Assembly (NCBI RefSeq): GCF_003443735.1
Contig: NZ_CP031969.1
Location: 8,370,001 to 8,434,000 of the forward strand
From: Streptomyces sp. CC0208
Lineage (GTDB): Bacteria; Actinomycetota; Actinomycetes; Streptomycetales; Streptomycetaceae
DNA: 64,000 nucleotides
Direction: 5' to 3'
Of this stretch, positions 42,862-50,364 are shown piece by piece; positions within the stretch are counted from its first letter, which is position 1; each line of letters begins with the position of its first letter. The position numbers and the translations under genes were made by a program. Under the pieces are notes generated by a model. It saw only the letters and a list, made by a program, of their open reading frames with translations, had not been told where the DNA came from and did not search any database.

Positions 42862-44112
42862 GTGAGCGTCGAACCGCCGTCGTCGGGCCGCCCCACCGGG
42901 CCGCCCTCCGGCCCGCTGTCGGGCCCGTCCTCGGGCCCCTCGCAGCCGCCTTCGGGCCCGCCCTCGCAGCCCCCGGGCAGCAGTGGCGGAGCGCCCGCGC
43001 CCCCACCCCGCCGTCCCTGGTGGAGGTCGGCGCCCCGAGTCGCGCTGATCGCCATCGCGGTGGTCGCCGCGGTGGTCCTCGCGGTCGTCTTCACCCGCTC
43101 CGGCGGCGGTTCCGGCTCGGCCGGCGGCAACGGCGAGGTCTTTCTGCAGGCCGCCGCGAAGACGGGCCCCGAGCCCTTCACCGAGTCGACCGCGAAGGAC
43201 AGCTCCGTGCCGCCGGTCGCCGCCTCCCCGACCGGCTCCTCCGAGCCCGCGAACGCCGTACGGGGCGTGGACGGCTCAGCTCCCGGTCTCTACGGCGGCA
43301 CCCGCAACGTCTCCAGCTGCGACGTCGAGAAGCAGGTCAAGGCACTCCAGGCGGACCCGGCGAAGAACAAGGTGTTCGCCTCGGTCGCCGGGGTCCCGCC
43401 GTCCGGGGTCCCGGCCTTCCTGCGCTCGCTCACACCCGTCCAGCTGCGCATGGACACCCGCGTCACCAACCACGGCTACCGTGACGGCGCCGCCACCACC
43501 TACCAGGCCGTCCTCCAGGCCGGCACCGCCGTGCTCGTCGACGACCGCGGAGTGCCCCGCACACGCTGCGCCTGCGGCAACCCGCTCACCCCGCCGATCG
43601 CCCAGCAGACCACGCCGAAGCGCACCGGCGACACCTGGGCGTCGTACAACCCCTCGAACGTGGTCGTGGTCGCGCCCTCCACGACGGTCATCAACATCTT
43701 CGTGATCTACGACCCCGACCACCACGACTGGATCGCCCGCCACCGCGGCGACACCGGGGGCAAGGACCACAAGACCCACCCGCCGGCCCGGCCCTCCCCG
43801 CCGGTGAGCGTGTCGTCGCCGACGACACCGAGCACCCCGTCGTCCCCGGCCTCCCCGTCGCCCTGCGTTTCCACGTCGGCCGGAGCCACCCCCTCCGGAT
43901 CGTCGAGTCCGTGTCCGCCGGCCCTCGTCGCCCCGTCCCCGAGCTCGCCGTCCCCGAACTCGTCCTCCCCACCGCCGCCCAGCAGCGAATCCTCGGATGA
44001 GACCCTGACACCGGGCTCCTCGGCACCGGAGCCGCCCCTCGCCTCCGACACCACCTCGGACACGAATCAGTCGGCGCCCCTGTCCGGCGCCGTGGCGTTC
44101 TGGTCGGTGTGA
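42862..44112 (+). CDS. DUF6777 protein with one membrane anchor
   Basis: The product has 416 residues. A Pro/Gly/Ser-rich cytosolic leader of about 55 residues (PPSGPLSGPSSGPSQPP) precedes one membrane helix (APRVALIAIAVVAAVVLAVVF). The outer domain contains GLYGGTRNVSSCDVEKQ and RCACGNPLTPP, the cysteine motif of DUF6777, plus SYNPSNVVVVAP. A Ser/Pro-rich tail of about 120 residues follows. The protein is probably anchored with its domain outside. GTG at 42862 follows GGGAAGAAG. Function is unknown. Confidence 0.82.
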   Translation: MSVEPPSSGRPTGPPSGPLSGPSSGPSQPPSGPPSQPPGSSGGAPAPPPRRPWWRSAPRVALIAIAVVAAVVLAVVFTRSGGGSGSAGGNGEVFLQAAAKTGPEPFTESTAKDSSVPPVAASPTGSSEPANAVRGVDGSAPGLYGGTRNVSSCDVEKQVKALQADPAKNKVFASVAGVPPSGVPAFLRSLTPVQLRMDTRVTNHGYRDGAATTYQAVLQAGTAVLVDDRGVPRTRCACGNPLTPPIAQQTTPKRTGDTWASYNPSNVVVVAPSTTVINIFVIYDPDHHDWIARHRGDTGGKDHKTHPPARPSPPVSVSSPTTPSTPSSPASPSPCVSTSAGATPSGSSSPCPPALVAPSPSSPSPNSSSPPPPSSESSDETLTPGSSAPEPPLASDTTSDTNQSAPLSGAVAFWSV

Positions 44113-44123
44113 CGCGTCACCTG

Positions 44124-44148
44124 GACTGCGTCGCGCGGCTCGGGGTAT
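44124..44148 (+). promoter_or_regulatory. SigB-type promoter GNNT-N15-GGGTAT before the anti-sigma-like gene
   Basis: GACT (44124-44127), 15 bases, then GGGTAT (44143-44148). This fits the Streptomyces SigB-class consensus GNNT-N14-16-GGGTAC/T. The ATPase gene begins 52 bases downstream. Confidence 0.65.
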
Positions 44149-44199
44149 CAGCACTGATGCAGCAGCGTCCGGCCAGTCCGGCATCCGAGAGAGAAACGC

Positions 44200-44661
44200 A
44201 TGATCGATCACCTGGACGGGGCAGTGATACCGACTGGTTTCGACGTGCCCGTGGAACCCCTACGGCGGGCGGCGCACTACACCGGTGAGCCAGGCAGCAT
44301 CGCCGAGGCGCGGTCGTTCGCCGCGGACTTCCTGGGCAGGCTCCGAACCGAGTGGTGTGCCGCCATCGGGGACCGTGCCGAGGAGGAGGTGCTCCTCGTG
44401 GTGAGCGAACTCGTCACCAACGCCGACCGGCACAGCAACGGGCCGTACATCCTTGAGCTGGAGGGCACCGACGTCTCGGTCGCCGTCACGGTCTACGACA
44501 GCAGCGCGGCCCTGCCCCGCAGGTTCCCGCGGGATCCCGAGCGCGTCGGCCGGCACGGCCTGGAGATCGTGCACGTCCTGGCGCAGGAGGTCGCGGCGGA
44601 GCGCGTACCGGTGGGCAAGCGGGTACGGGCCGTGCTGGGCTTCGGCGGCAAGAAGGAGTGA
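44200..44661 (+). CDS. HATPase-domain protein, RsbW-like anti-sigma factor or regulator
   Basis: The product has 153 residues. EARSFAADFLGRL begins the GHKL fold; the N-box is VLLVVSELVTNADRHSNGPY, and GRHGLEIVHVLAQEV is the G2-like lid region. Such single-domain ATPases bind SigB-type sigma factors or phosphorylate anti-anti-sigma factors in Streptomyces. It converges on a SigB-family sigma gene and carries a promoter of that class. ATG at 44200 follows GAGAGAGAAA. Confidence 0.88.
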   Translation: MIDHLDGAVIPTGFDVPVEPLRRAAHYTGEPGSIAEARSFAADFLGRLRTEWCAAIGDRAEEEVLLVVSELVTNADRHSNGPYILELEGTDVSVAVTVYDSSAALPRRFPRDPERVGRHGLEIVHVLAQEVAAERVPVGKRVRAVLGFGGKKE

Positions 44662-44777
44662 GCGCACGCTTGAGGCGCTTCTACGGTGTCGCGCTTTACG
44701 GCGTCCGGTGAACTCGCCGGATCATGCAGCGGGTGCCGTCCGGAGGCGGCACCCGCTCTTTTCGCTGTTCTTGTGGG

Positions 44778-45674
44778 TCAGGCGCAGCCCAGCTCGCCCA
44801 GCATGCCCTCACGCAGTCGCGTGATGATCCGCTTGATCAGCCGGGACACATGCATCTGCGAGCAGCCGAGCCGCTCACCGATCTCCGACTGGGTGGCCTC
44901 CTCCACGAACCGCATGTGGATGATCTGCCGATCGCGCTCGCTGAGCTCGGCCATCAGCGGGGCGAGAGAGTGGAAGTCCTCGACGAGTCGCAGCCCGTCC
45001 TCCTCCACACCGATGAAGTCGGCGAGCACCGCTTCGCCGCCCTCGGGGCCGTCGCCGGTCAGGGCGGCGTCCAGGGACGAGGAGTTGTAGCCGTTCGAGG
45101 CGATCTGCGCCTCGATCACCTCCTTCTCGGAGATGTTCATCAGGGTGGCGAGCTCGGCCACCGTCGGGTCGCGGTCCAGCCGGCTGGCGAGTTCCTCACG
45201 CGCCTTGGCCAGCTCGACGCGCAGCTCCTGAAGACGCCGCGGGACGTGCACCGCCCAGGTGGTGTCCCGGAAGAAGCGCTTGATCTCGCCGACGATGTAC
45301 GGCAGCGCGAACGACGTGAACTCGACCTCGCGGGAGATCTCGAACCGGTCGATCGCCTTGATCAGGCCGATCATGCCGGTCTGGACGATGTCCTCCATGT
45401 CGTCGCCGCGGCCCCGGAACCTTCCGGCCGCGAAGCGTACGAGCGACATGTTCATCTCAATGAGGGTGTTGCGCGCGTACTGGTACTCGTGCGTCCCCTC
45501 CTCGAGCTCGGTCAGGCGCTGGAAGAACTGGCGGGACAGCTCGCGTGCGTCCCGCGGTGCGACGGAGCGCGGTTCCGCGACTCCCGGCAGGGGTGTCCCA
45601 CCCGTCCTGGTCCCGCTGGCGAGCTCGGTGACCTGTGCCTCCGAACGATTCACGGCGGTGACGACGGTATGCAT
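44778..45674 (-). CDS. SigB/SigF-family RNA polymerase sigma factor
   Basis: The product has 298 residues. Region 2 is DDMEDIVQTGMIGLIKAIDRFE and FTSFALPYIVGEIKRFFRD; region 3 RRLQELRVELAKAREELASRL; region 4 ELSERDRQIIHMRFVEEATQSEIGERLGCSQMHVSRLIKR, split over its LSERDRQIIHMRF and QMHVSRLIKR ends. It belongs to the stress and development sigma group of Streptomyces (SigB, F, G, H, I, K, L, M, N). Its position next to popR/clpP3/clpP4 resembles, from memory, the S. coelicolor sigL locus. ATG at 45674 follows GGGAGAGG. Confidence 0.93.
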   Translation of the reverse strand: MHTVVTAVNRSEAQVTELASGTRTGGTPLPGVAEPRSVAPRDARELSRQFFQRLTELEEGTHEYQYARNTLIEMNMSLVRFAAGRFRGRGDDMEDIVQTGMIGLIKAIDRFEISREVEFTSFALPYIVGEIKRFFRDTTWAVHVPRRLQELRVELAKAREELASRLDRDPTVAELATLMNISEKEVIEAQIASNGYNSSSLDAALTGDGPEGGEAVLADFIGVEEDGLRLVEDFHSLAPLMAELSERDRQIIHMRFVEEATQSEIGERLGCSQMHVSRLIKRIITRLREGMLGELGCA

Positions 45675-45755
45675 TACCTCTCCCACGAAAGTCACGGCTC
45701 GACGTCTGCCTCTTCGGCCTGGGTTGTCTCGGGTCCTGCAGGTGTGGCCTGCCGT

Positions 45756-45780
45756 GTACCCGGAACGCGACAACATATGC
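45756..45780 (-). promoter_or_regulatory. SigB-type promoter, proximal, upstream of the sigma gene
   Basis: On the minus strand: GCAT, 15 bases, GGGTAC. The -10 element is at 45756-45761 and the -35 element at 45777-45780. It lies 82 bases before the sigma start codon. Confidence 0.7.
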
Positions 45781-45831
45781 GTCCCCGGACCACCGGCTCG
45801 ACCAATTGCCCGCAGTTCCCTCGAGCTGCGC

Positions 45832-45856
45832 GTACCCGGGGAGTGAGAACCCATGC
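45832..45856 (-). promoter_or_regulatory. SigB-type promoter, distal, upstream of the sigma gene
   Basis: On the minus strand: GCAT, 15 bases, GGGTAC, with the -10 element at 45832-45837 and the -35 element at 45853-45856. Spacing and both boxes are the same as in the proximal copy 76 bases away. Confidence 0.65.
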
Positions 45857-45892
45857 CCATGAAATGTTCTGCTGGCGTGAAATCGCCGGTCC

Positions 45893-46705
45893 TCAGGGCG
45901 TGACCCGGGTCGCGACGGTCAGTTCGTGGAGGTAGCGCTTGGTGATCCTGCCGCCGTGGCCCTTTTCGATCAGGTCCCGGACGCAGGCCAGCAGGGCCGC
46001 GCGGCGGGTGCTGTCGAGAGCCCGGTGGCCCGAGTAGGTGCACAGGACGTCGAGGTACTGGTCGGCCGTGTAGGTGATGTCCTGCTCGCAACGGGTCACC
46101 GTGACGTCGCCGAAGCGCGGACAGTCCTCGATCTCCTGCGTGTCCGAGCAGATCTCGGAGGACGGCCGGAGCCGCAGTCCGGGAGGTGTGGCCGGATCAT
46201 GGCGTTCGTAGCAGTCCTGGACCCGGGTGAAGAAGTCGGTCGTGCCCCCCGCCACATGGTGAGTGACCACGACAGCGAGCCGGCCCCCGGCGCGCAGGGC
46301 GTCCGCCGCCTTCTCCAGCCGGACGGCCGGGTCGATCCAGTGGAAGGCGGTGGCGCAGGCCACCAGGTCGAACGGCTCCTCCGGCAGCGGCCAGCGCTCG
46401 AACTCGGCGTGGCGCACGTCGACCCGGGGAAAGCGGGCCAGCCGCCTCCGGGCCACCGCGGCCATCGCGTCGCCCAGCTCCACCGCCGTGATGTGACAGC
46501 CGAACCCGGCCAGGGAGCGGGTGAGTTGTCCAGTGCCGGGGCCCACCTCCAGGACCCGGCTCTCAGGGCGCAGGCCCGTCAGCCGGGCCAACTCCGCGAC
46601 CAGCGCGGGCGGATAGCCCGGACGCGCCTTGTCGTACAACTCCGCCGCCTCGTTGAACGTCTCGCGCAGCACCGGGTCCCGTACCTCTCCCGTCGTCGAT
46701 TCCAC
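45893..46705 (-). CDS. Class I SAM-dependent methyltransferase
   Basis: The product has 270 residues. FNEAAELYDKARPGYPPALV precedes SAM motif I (VLEVGPGTGQLTRSL), motif II acid (VELGDAM), and FDLVACATAFHWIDP, the common UbiE/BioC-like signature. The C-terminal half is variable. The substrate is unknown. GTG at 46705 has only a weak upstream GGGTGG. It reads toward the sigma gene, so readthrough into its promoter region is possible. Confidence 0.88.
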   Translation of the reverse strand: MESTTGEVRDPVLRETFNEAAELYDKARPGYPPALVAELARLTGLRPESRVLEVGPGTGQLTRSLAGFGCHITAVELGDAMAAVARRRLARFPRVDVRHAEFERWPLPEEPFDLVACATAFHWIDPAVRLEKAADALRAGGRLAVVVTHHVAGGTTDFFTRVQDCYERHDPATPPGLRLRPSSEICSDTQEIEDCPRFGDVTVTRCEQDITYTADQYLDVLCTYSGHRALDSTRRAALLACVRDLIEKGHGGRITKRYLHELTVATRVTP

Positions 46706-46748
46706 CCAGGGCAGAATGCCGACCCCTTCCCCTGACGGCCACGGAATT

Positions 46749-46754
46749 TAGGCT
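46749..46754 (+). promoter_or_regulatory. -10 hexamer suggesting a leaderless popR transcript
   Basis: TAGGCT at 46749-46754 is six bases before the GTG at 46761 and no ribosome binding site is visible. Confidence 0.45.
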
Positions 46755-46760
46755 GATCCG

Positions 46761-47189
46761 GTGAGCAACGAAGCGCCGAACCAAGCCCGCGTGATCCCCC
46801 TGCGCCCGCAGTCCGCGCGCCCGGGGTCCGTCCGCCCGCTGTCCGAACGCCCCGCCACCGCGCCACCCAAGGATCCCTCCGCCAGGGAGACCAGGGAACC
46901 CCTGTGGCGCGACCTCGTCGGAGACGTCCTGCGCCGCGAGCGCCTCGCCCAGGAGCGCACGCTCAAGGACGTGGCCGACGCGGCCCGGATCTCGATGCCC
47001 TACCTCTCGGAGGTGGAGCGCGGCCGCAAGGAGGCATCTTCGGAGGTCCTCGCGGCCGCCGCCCACGCCCTGGGCCTCGGCCTCGGCGATCTGCTCTCCC
47101 TGGCCCAGGGCGAGCTCACCCGGCACTCGGCGCGCAGCCGTCGCGCGGTGCCGGGGTCGCCGTACAACGGGATGTGCCTGGCGGCCTGA
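46761..47189 (+). CDS. popR: PopR: XRE-family activator of clpP3/clpP4
   Basis: The product has 142 residues. A disordered Pro/Arg-rich leader (residues 1-45) precedes the helix-turn-helix: LRRERLAQERTLKDVADAARISMPYLSEVERGRKEAS, best seen in ISMPYLSEVERGRKEAS, the ClgR/PopR hallmark. The protein ends CLAA. In S. lividans PopR activates clpP3 clpP4 and is itself degraded by ClpP1P2 through C-terminal alanines. It converges on clpP4 with an 18-base gap. A matching binding box precedes clpP3. Confidence 0.88.
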   Translation: MSNEAPNQARVIPLRPQSARPGSVRPLSERPATAPPKDPSARETREPLWRDLVGDVLRRERLAQERTLKDVADAARISMPYLSEVERGRKEASSEVLAAAAHALGLGLGDLLSLAQGELTRHSARSRRAVPGSPYNGMCLAA

Positions 47190-47207
47190 GGCGACGGGGC
47201 CGGTGCC

Positions 47208-47810
47208 TCAGACCGTCACGAGGCGCCGGCTCACCACCTCGTCGGCCAGCCCGTACTCCACCGCCTCCTCGGCGGTGAACACCTTGTCGCGGTCCATGTC
47301 CGCGCGCAGGGTCGCGATGTCGTGGTGGGTGTGACGGGCCAGCACCTCCTCGACCTGGGAGCGGATGCGGACCATCTCCTTGGCCTGCAGGGCGAGATCG
47401 GAGATGGCCCCGCGGCTGCCGCCGGCGGCGGGCTGGCCGAGCAGCACGCGCGCGTGCTCCAGTACGAGCCGCCGCCCGGGATCCCCGCCGGCCAGCAGGA
47501 CGGCCGCCGTGGAGGCCGCCTGCCCCACACAGAGTGTCGAGATCGGCGCCTGTACGTAGGTCATCGTGTCGTAGATCGCCATCAGCGAGGTGAACGAGCC
47601 GCCGGGGGAGTTGATGTAGATCGAGATCTCGTTCTCCGGCGCCGCCGACTCCAGATGCAGGAGCTGCGCGATCACGACGTTGGCCACTCCGTCGTCGATC
47701 TCGGTGCCGAGGAAGATGATCCGCTCCGAGAGCAGCCGGCTGAACACGTCGGAGGACCGCTCGCCGTGCGCGGTCCGCTCGACGACGTACGGAATCGTGT
47801 AGTTCGCCAT
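47208..47810 (-). CDS. clpP4: ClpP4 protease subunit, catalytic histidine missing
   Basis: The product has 200 residues. The handle and substrate strand (EISIYINSPGGSFTSLMAIYDTM) and catalytic Ser (VGQAASTAAVLLAGG) are present, and Asp is in RADMDRDKVF. Where ClpP has the catalytic His in IHQP, this protein reads LLGQPAAGG. It therefore lacks a complete triad and may be a structural partner of ClpP3. Its ATG begins one base after the clpP3 stop, so the two are translationally coupled. Confidence 0.93.
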   Translation of the reverse strand: MANYTIPYVVERTAHGERSSDVFSRLLSERIIFLGTEIDDGVANVVIAQLLHLESAAPENEISIYINSPGGSFTSLMAIYDTMTYVQAPISTLCVGQAASTAAVLLAGGDPGRRLVLEHARVLLGQPAAGGSRGAISDLALQAKEMVRIRSQVEEVLARHTHHDIATLRADMDRDKVFTAEEAVEYGLADEVVSRRLVTV

Positions 47811-47811
47811 G

Positions 47812-48435
47812 TCACAGCCCCATCCGTCGCTTCGAGGCGGCCGGGCGGACGTCCGCGAGGGACTCCACGACCCGGTCCACCATGCCGTACTCCCTGGCCT
47901 CCTCGGCCGTGAACCAGCGGTCGCGGTCGCCGTCGCGGGCGATCGTCTCCGGCGTCTGGCCCGTGTTCTCGGCGAGGAGGCGCTCCATCGTCTGTTTGCT
48001 GTGGTCCAGGTTCTCCGCCTGGATCAGGATGTCGGCGGTGGTCCCGCCGATGCCCGCGGACCCCTGGTGCATCATGATCCGCGCGTTGGGCAGGGCGTAC
48101 CGCTTGCCGGGCGTGCCCCCGCAGAGCAGGAACTGGCCCATGCTCGCCGCGAAGCCCATCGCGAGCGTCGAGACGTCGTTGGGGATGAGCCGCATGGTGT
48201 CGTAGATGGCGAGGCCCGCGTACACGGAGCCGCCCGGACTGTTGATGTACAGGCTGATGTCGGTGCGCGGGTCCTCCGCGGACAGGACAAGGAGCTGGGA
48301 GCAGACCCGGTTGGCGGAGACCTCGTCGACCTGGGTGCCCAGCAGCACGATGCGCTGGGCGAGGAGTTGGGCGGCCAGTTGGTCGTCGAAGCGGGTGGGA
48401 GGGGTGTCGCCCTCCTCGGCCCGGATGGAAGTCAT
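47812..48435 (-). CDS. clpP3: ClpP3 ATP-dependent protease proteolytic subunit
   Basis: The product has 207 residues. The triad is complete: Ser in MGFAASMGQFLL, His in IMMHQGSAG and Asp in IARDGDRDRWFTAEEA. DISLYINSPGGSVYAGLAIYDTM is the substrate-binding strand. It forms the second Clp protease of Streptomyces with ClpP4, made when ClpP1P2 fails to degrade PopR. ATG at 48435 follows GAGGA; the earlier in-frame start at 48474 has no ribosome binding site. A PopR box lies 73-87 bases upstream. Confidence 0.95.
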   Translation of the reverse strand: MTSIRAEEGDTPPTRFDDQLAAQLLAQRIVLLGTQVDEVSANRVCSQLLVLSAEDPRTDISLYINSPGGSVYAGLAIYDTMRLIPNDVSTLAMGFAASMGQFLLCGGTPGKRYALPNARIMMHQGSAGIGGTTADILIQAENLDHSKQTMERLLAENTGQTPETIARDGDRDRWFTAEEAREYGMVDRVVESLADVRPAASKRRMGL

Positions 48436-48506
48436 GGGCGGTCCTCGTGGTCGTAGGGATGCCGTCGGCTCCACTCTTGACCTCGGACGATGCCCCGAAG
48501 CGGTTT

Positions 48507-48538
48507 CTCTGCCGGTGGCAGATTCGCCACCGGCAGAG
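48507..48538. terminator. Perfect 13-bp hairpin between epoxide hydrolase and clpP3
   Basis: CTCTGCCGGTGGC (48507-48519) pairs fully with GCCACCGGCAGAG (48526-48538) around AGATTC. It lies 20 bases after the epoxide hydrolase stop, on the same strand as clpP3, so it can end the upstream transcript. Confidence 0.75.
48508..48522. promoter_or_regulatory. PopR box TCTGCC-N3-GGCAGA upstream of clpP3
   Basis: TCTGCC (48508-48513), GGT, GGCAGA (48517-48522). As I recall, the PopR site of the S. lividans clpP3 promoter is TTCTGCC-N3-GGCAGAA; the inner 12 specified bases match. The box is embedded in the left arm and loop of the hairpin above. Confidence 0.7.
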
Positions 48539-48558
48539 CGCGGCCCCCGGGGAGGTGC

Positions 48559-49755
48559 TCAGCCCGTCTCGCGCAGTTGCCGGAAGAACGCCCGCACGTC
48601 GTCCACCAGCAGGTCCGGCTCCTCCATCGCCGCGAAGTGACCGCCCCGGTCGAACTCGGTCCAGCGCACGACCTTCTCGATGAGCTCCCCCTTGCGCCGC
48701 AGCGGGATCTGGATCTCGGCCGGGAAGACCGCGACGGCCGTGGGGACGGTCCCCGGCTCGCGGAGCCGCGACGCCCGGTCGCCCGTGGCGTGCGTGCGCT
48801 CGTAGTAGATGCGTGCGGCCGAACCGGCGGTCCCGGTCAGCCAGTACAGCATCACGTTGGTCAGCAGCCGGTCCCGGTCCACGGCCTCCTCGGGCAGCTC
48901 GACCGAGTCCGTCCACGCCTGGAACTTCTCCACGATCCAGGCGAGCTGGCCCACCGGGGAGTCGGCGAGCGCGTAGGCCAGGGTCTGCGGCCGGGAGGCC
49001 TGGATGATCGCGTATCCGGTGCCCTCCCGCGACCAGGTCTTCGAGCGGCGCCACGACTCCAGCGTGCGCTCCCGTTCCTCGGGGTCGAGCCCGGCCAGTT
49101 CCTCGGCCGTCGGTTCCTGGTTGGCCTCGGCGCCCGGCAGGAAGTTCAGGTGGACGCCGATGACCCGCTCAGGGTGGGCGCGGCCCAGCTCGCGGGAGAT
49201 CGCCGCGCCCCAGTCCCCGCCCTGGGCGCCGAACCGGTCGTAGCCCAGGCGCCGCATGAGCTCGACCCAGGCGCCCGCGATCCGGACGGGCTCCCAACCG
49301 GTGTCCGCGGGCGGCCCGGACAGCCCGAAGCCGGGGATGCTCGGTACGACGACGTGGAACGCGTCGGCCGGGTCGCCGCCGTGGGCCGCCGGATCGGTCA
49401 ACGGGCCCACCACGTCCAGGAACTCGACGATCGAGCCCGGCCAGCCGTGCGTGATGACCAGCGGGGTGGCGTCCGGCTCGGGGGAGCGGACGTGGGCGAA
49501 GTGAACGGTCGTCCCGTCGATGACGGTCGTGAACTGCGGCCACTCGTTGAGCCGTGCCTCGGCCGCGCGCCAGTCGTAGGTGTGCCGCCAGTGGTGCGCG
49601 AGTTCGCGCAGGTAGCCGGCCGGCACACCGTACGCCCAGCCCGTGGCCGAGAGGTCGTCGGGCCAGCGGGTGCGGTCGAGCCGGTCGTGGAGGTCGTCGA
49701 GGTCGCTCTGCGGAATGTCGACACGGAACGGCGTGATGGTGTCGGTTGACGTCAT
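48559..49755 (-). CDS. Epoxide hydrolase (EHN N-terminal domain plus alpha/beta fold)
   Basis: The product has 398 residues. The EHN domain (PFRVDIPQSDLDDLHDRLDRTRWPD in its IPQSDLDDLHDRLDRTRWPD part) precedes the fold. HGWPGS is the oxyanion motif, Asp in AQGGDWGAAISRELG the nucleophile and His in RGGHFAAMEEPD the base. It opens epoxides to diols; juvenile-hormone-type and lipid epoxides are typical for the family. ATG at 49755 is six bases from TAGCAT, suggesting a leaderless transcript. Confidence 0.93.
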   Translation of the reverse strand: MTSTDTITPFRVDIPQSDLDDLHDRLDRTRWPDDLSATGWAYGVPAGYLRELAHHWRHTYDWRAAEARLNEWPQFTTVIDGTTVHFAHVRSPEPDATPLVITHGWPGSIVEFLDVVGPLTDPAAHGGDPADAFHVVVPSIPGFGLSGPPADTGWEPVRIAGAWVELMRRLGYDRFGAQGGDWGAAISRELGRAHPERVIGVHLNFLPGAEANQEPTAEELAGLDPEERERTLESWRRSKTWSREGTGYAIIQASRPQTLAYALADSPVGQLAWIVEKFQAWTDSVELPEEAVDRDRLLTNVMLYWLTGTAGSAARIYYERTHATGDRASRLREPGTVPTAVAVFPAEIQIPLRRKGELIEKVVRWTEFDRGGHFAAMEEPDLLVDDVRAFFRQLRETG

Positions 49756-49878
49756 ACGGGGATGCTAGGTCGCACCGGTTTATGAGCCACGTGGATTGAC
49801 CGGCCGCCCGACCGATGAGTTCCGCGCCGAGGATCGGTCCACAGTGATGACCGCACCACGCCCCTTCGGGAGGAACCC

Positions 49879-50361
49879 ATGGCGAGCAAGCCTTTCACCA
49901 CGTGTCTCTGGTTCGACGGCCAGGCCGAGGAGGCCGCGCACTTCTACGTCTCGGTCTTCAAGGACTCCACCGTCGGGAGAGTCACCCACTATCCCGACGG
50001 CGCGATGCAGCCCGCGGGGTCCGTCCTGACGGTCGACTTCACGGCCAACGGGCAGCACTTCGTCGCCCTCAACGGCGGACCGCAGTTCAAGTTCACCGAA
50101 GCCGTCTCCTTCCAGATCTTCTGCGCGGACCAGGAGGAGATCGACTACTACTGGACCAAGCTCACCGAGAACGGCGGCGAGCCCGGACCCTGTGGCTGGC
50201 TCAAGGACCGTTACGGGCTGTCGTGGCAGGTCGTGCCCGAGGGGCTCGCGGACATGGTGGGCGACCCGGACCCGGAGAAGGCGGCCCGCGTCACCAAGGC
50301 GTTCATGGCGATGAGCAAGTTCGACGTCGCCGCCCTGGAGAAGGCGTACGCGGGAGAGTGA
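49879..50361 (+). CDS. VOC protein, PhnB / 3-demethylubiquinone methyltransferase-like domain
   Basis: The product has 160 residues. TTCLWFDGQAEEAAHFYVSVF, then VDFTANGQHFVALNGGPQFKFTEAVSF in its FVALNGGPQFKFTEAVSF part, and DRYGLSWQVVPEGLADMV are the usual landmarks. Despite the domain name no methyltransferase function is expected. ATG at 49879 follows CGGGAGGAA. It converges on the lipoprotein gene. Confidence 0.9.
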   Translation: MASKPFTTCLWFDGQAEEAAHFYVSVFKDSTVGRVTHYPDGAMQPAGSVLTVDFTANGQHFVALNGGPQFKFTEAVSFQIFCADQEEIDYYWTKLTENGGEPGPCGWLKDRYGLSWQVVPEGLADMVGDPDPEKAARVTKAFMAMSKFDVAALEKAYAGE

Positions 50362-50364
50362 GCG

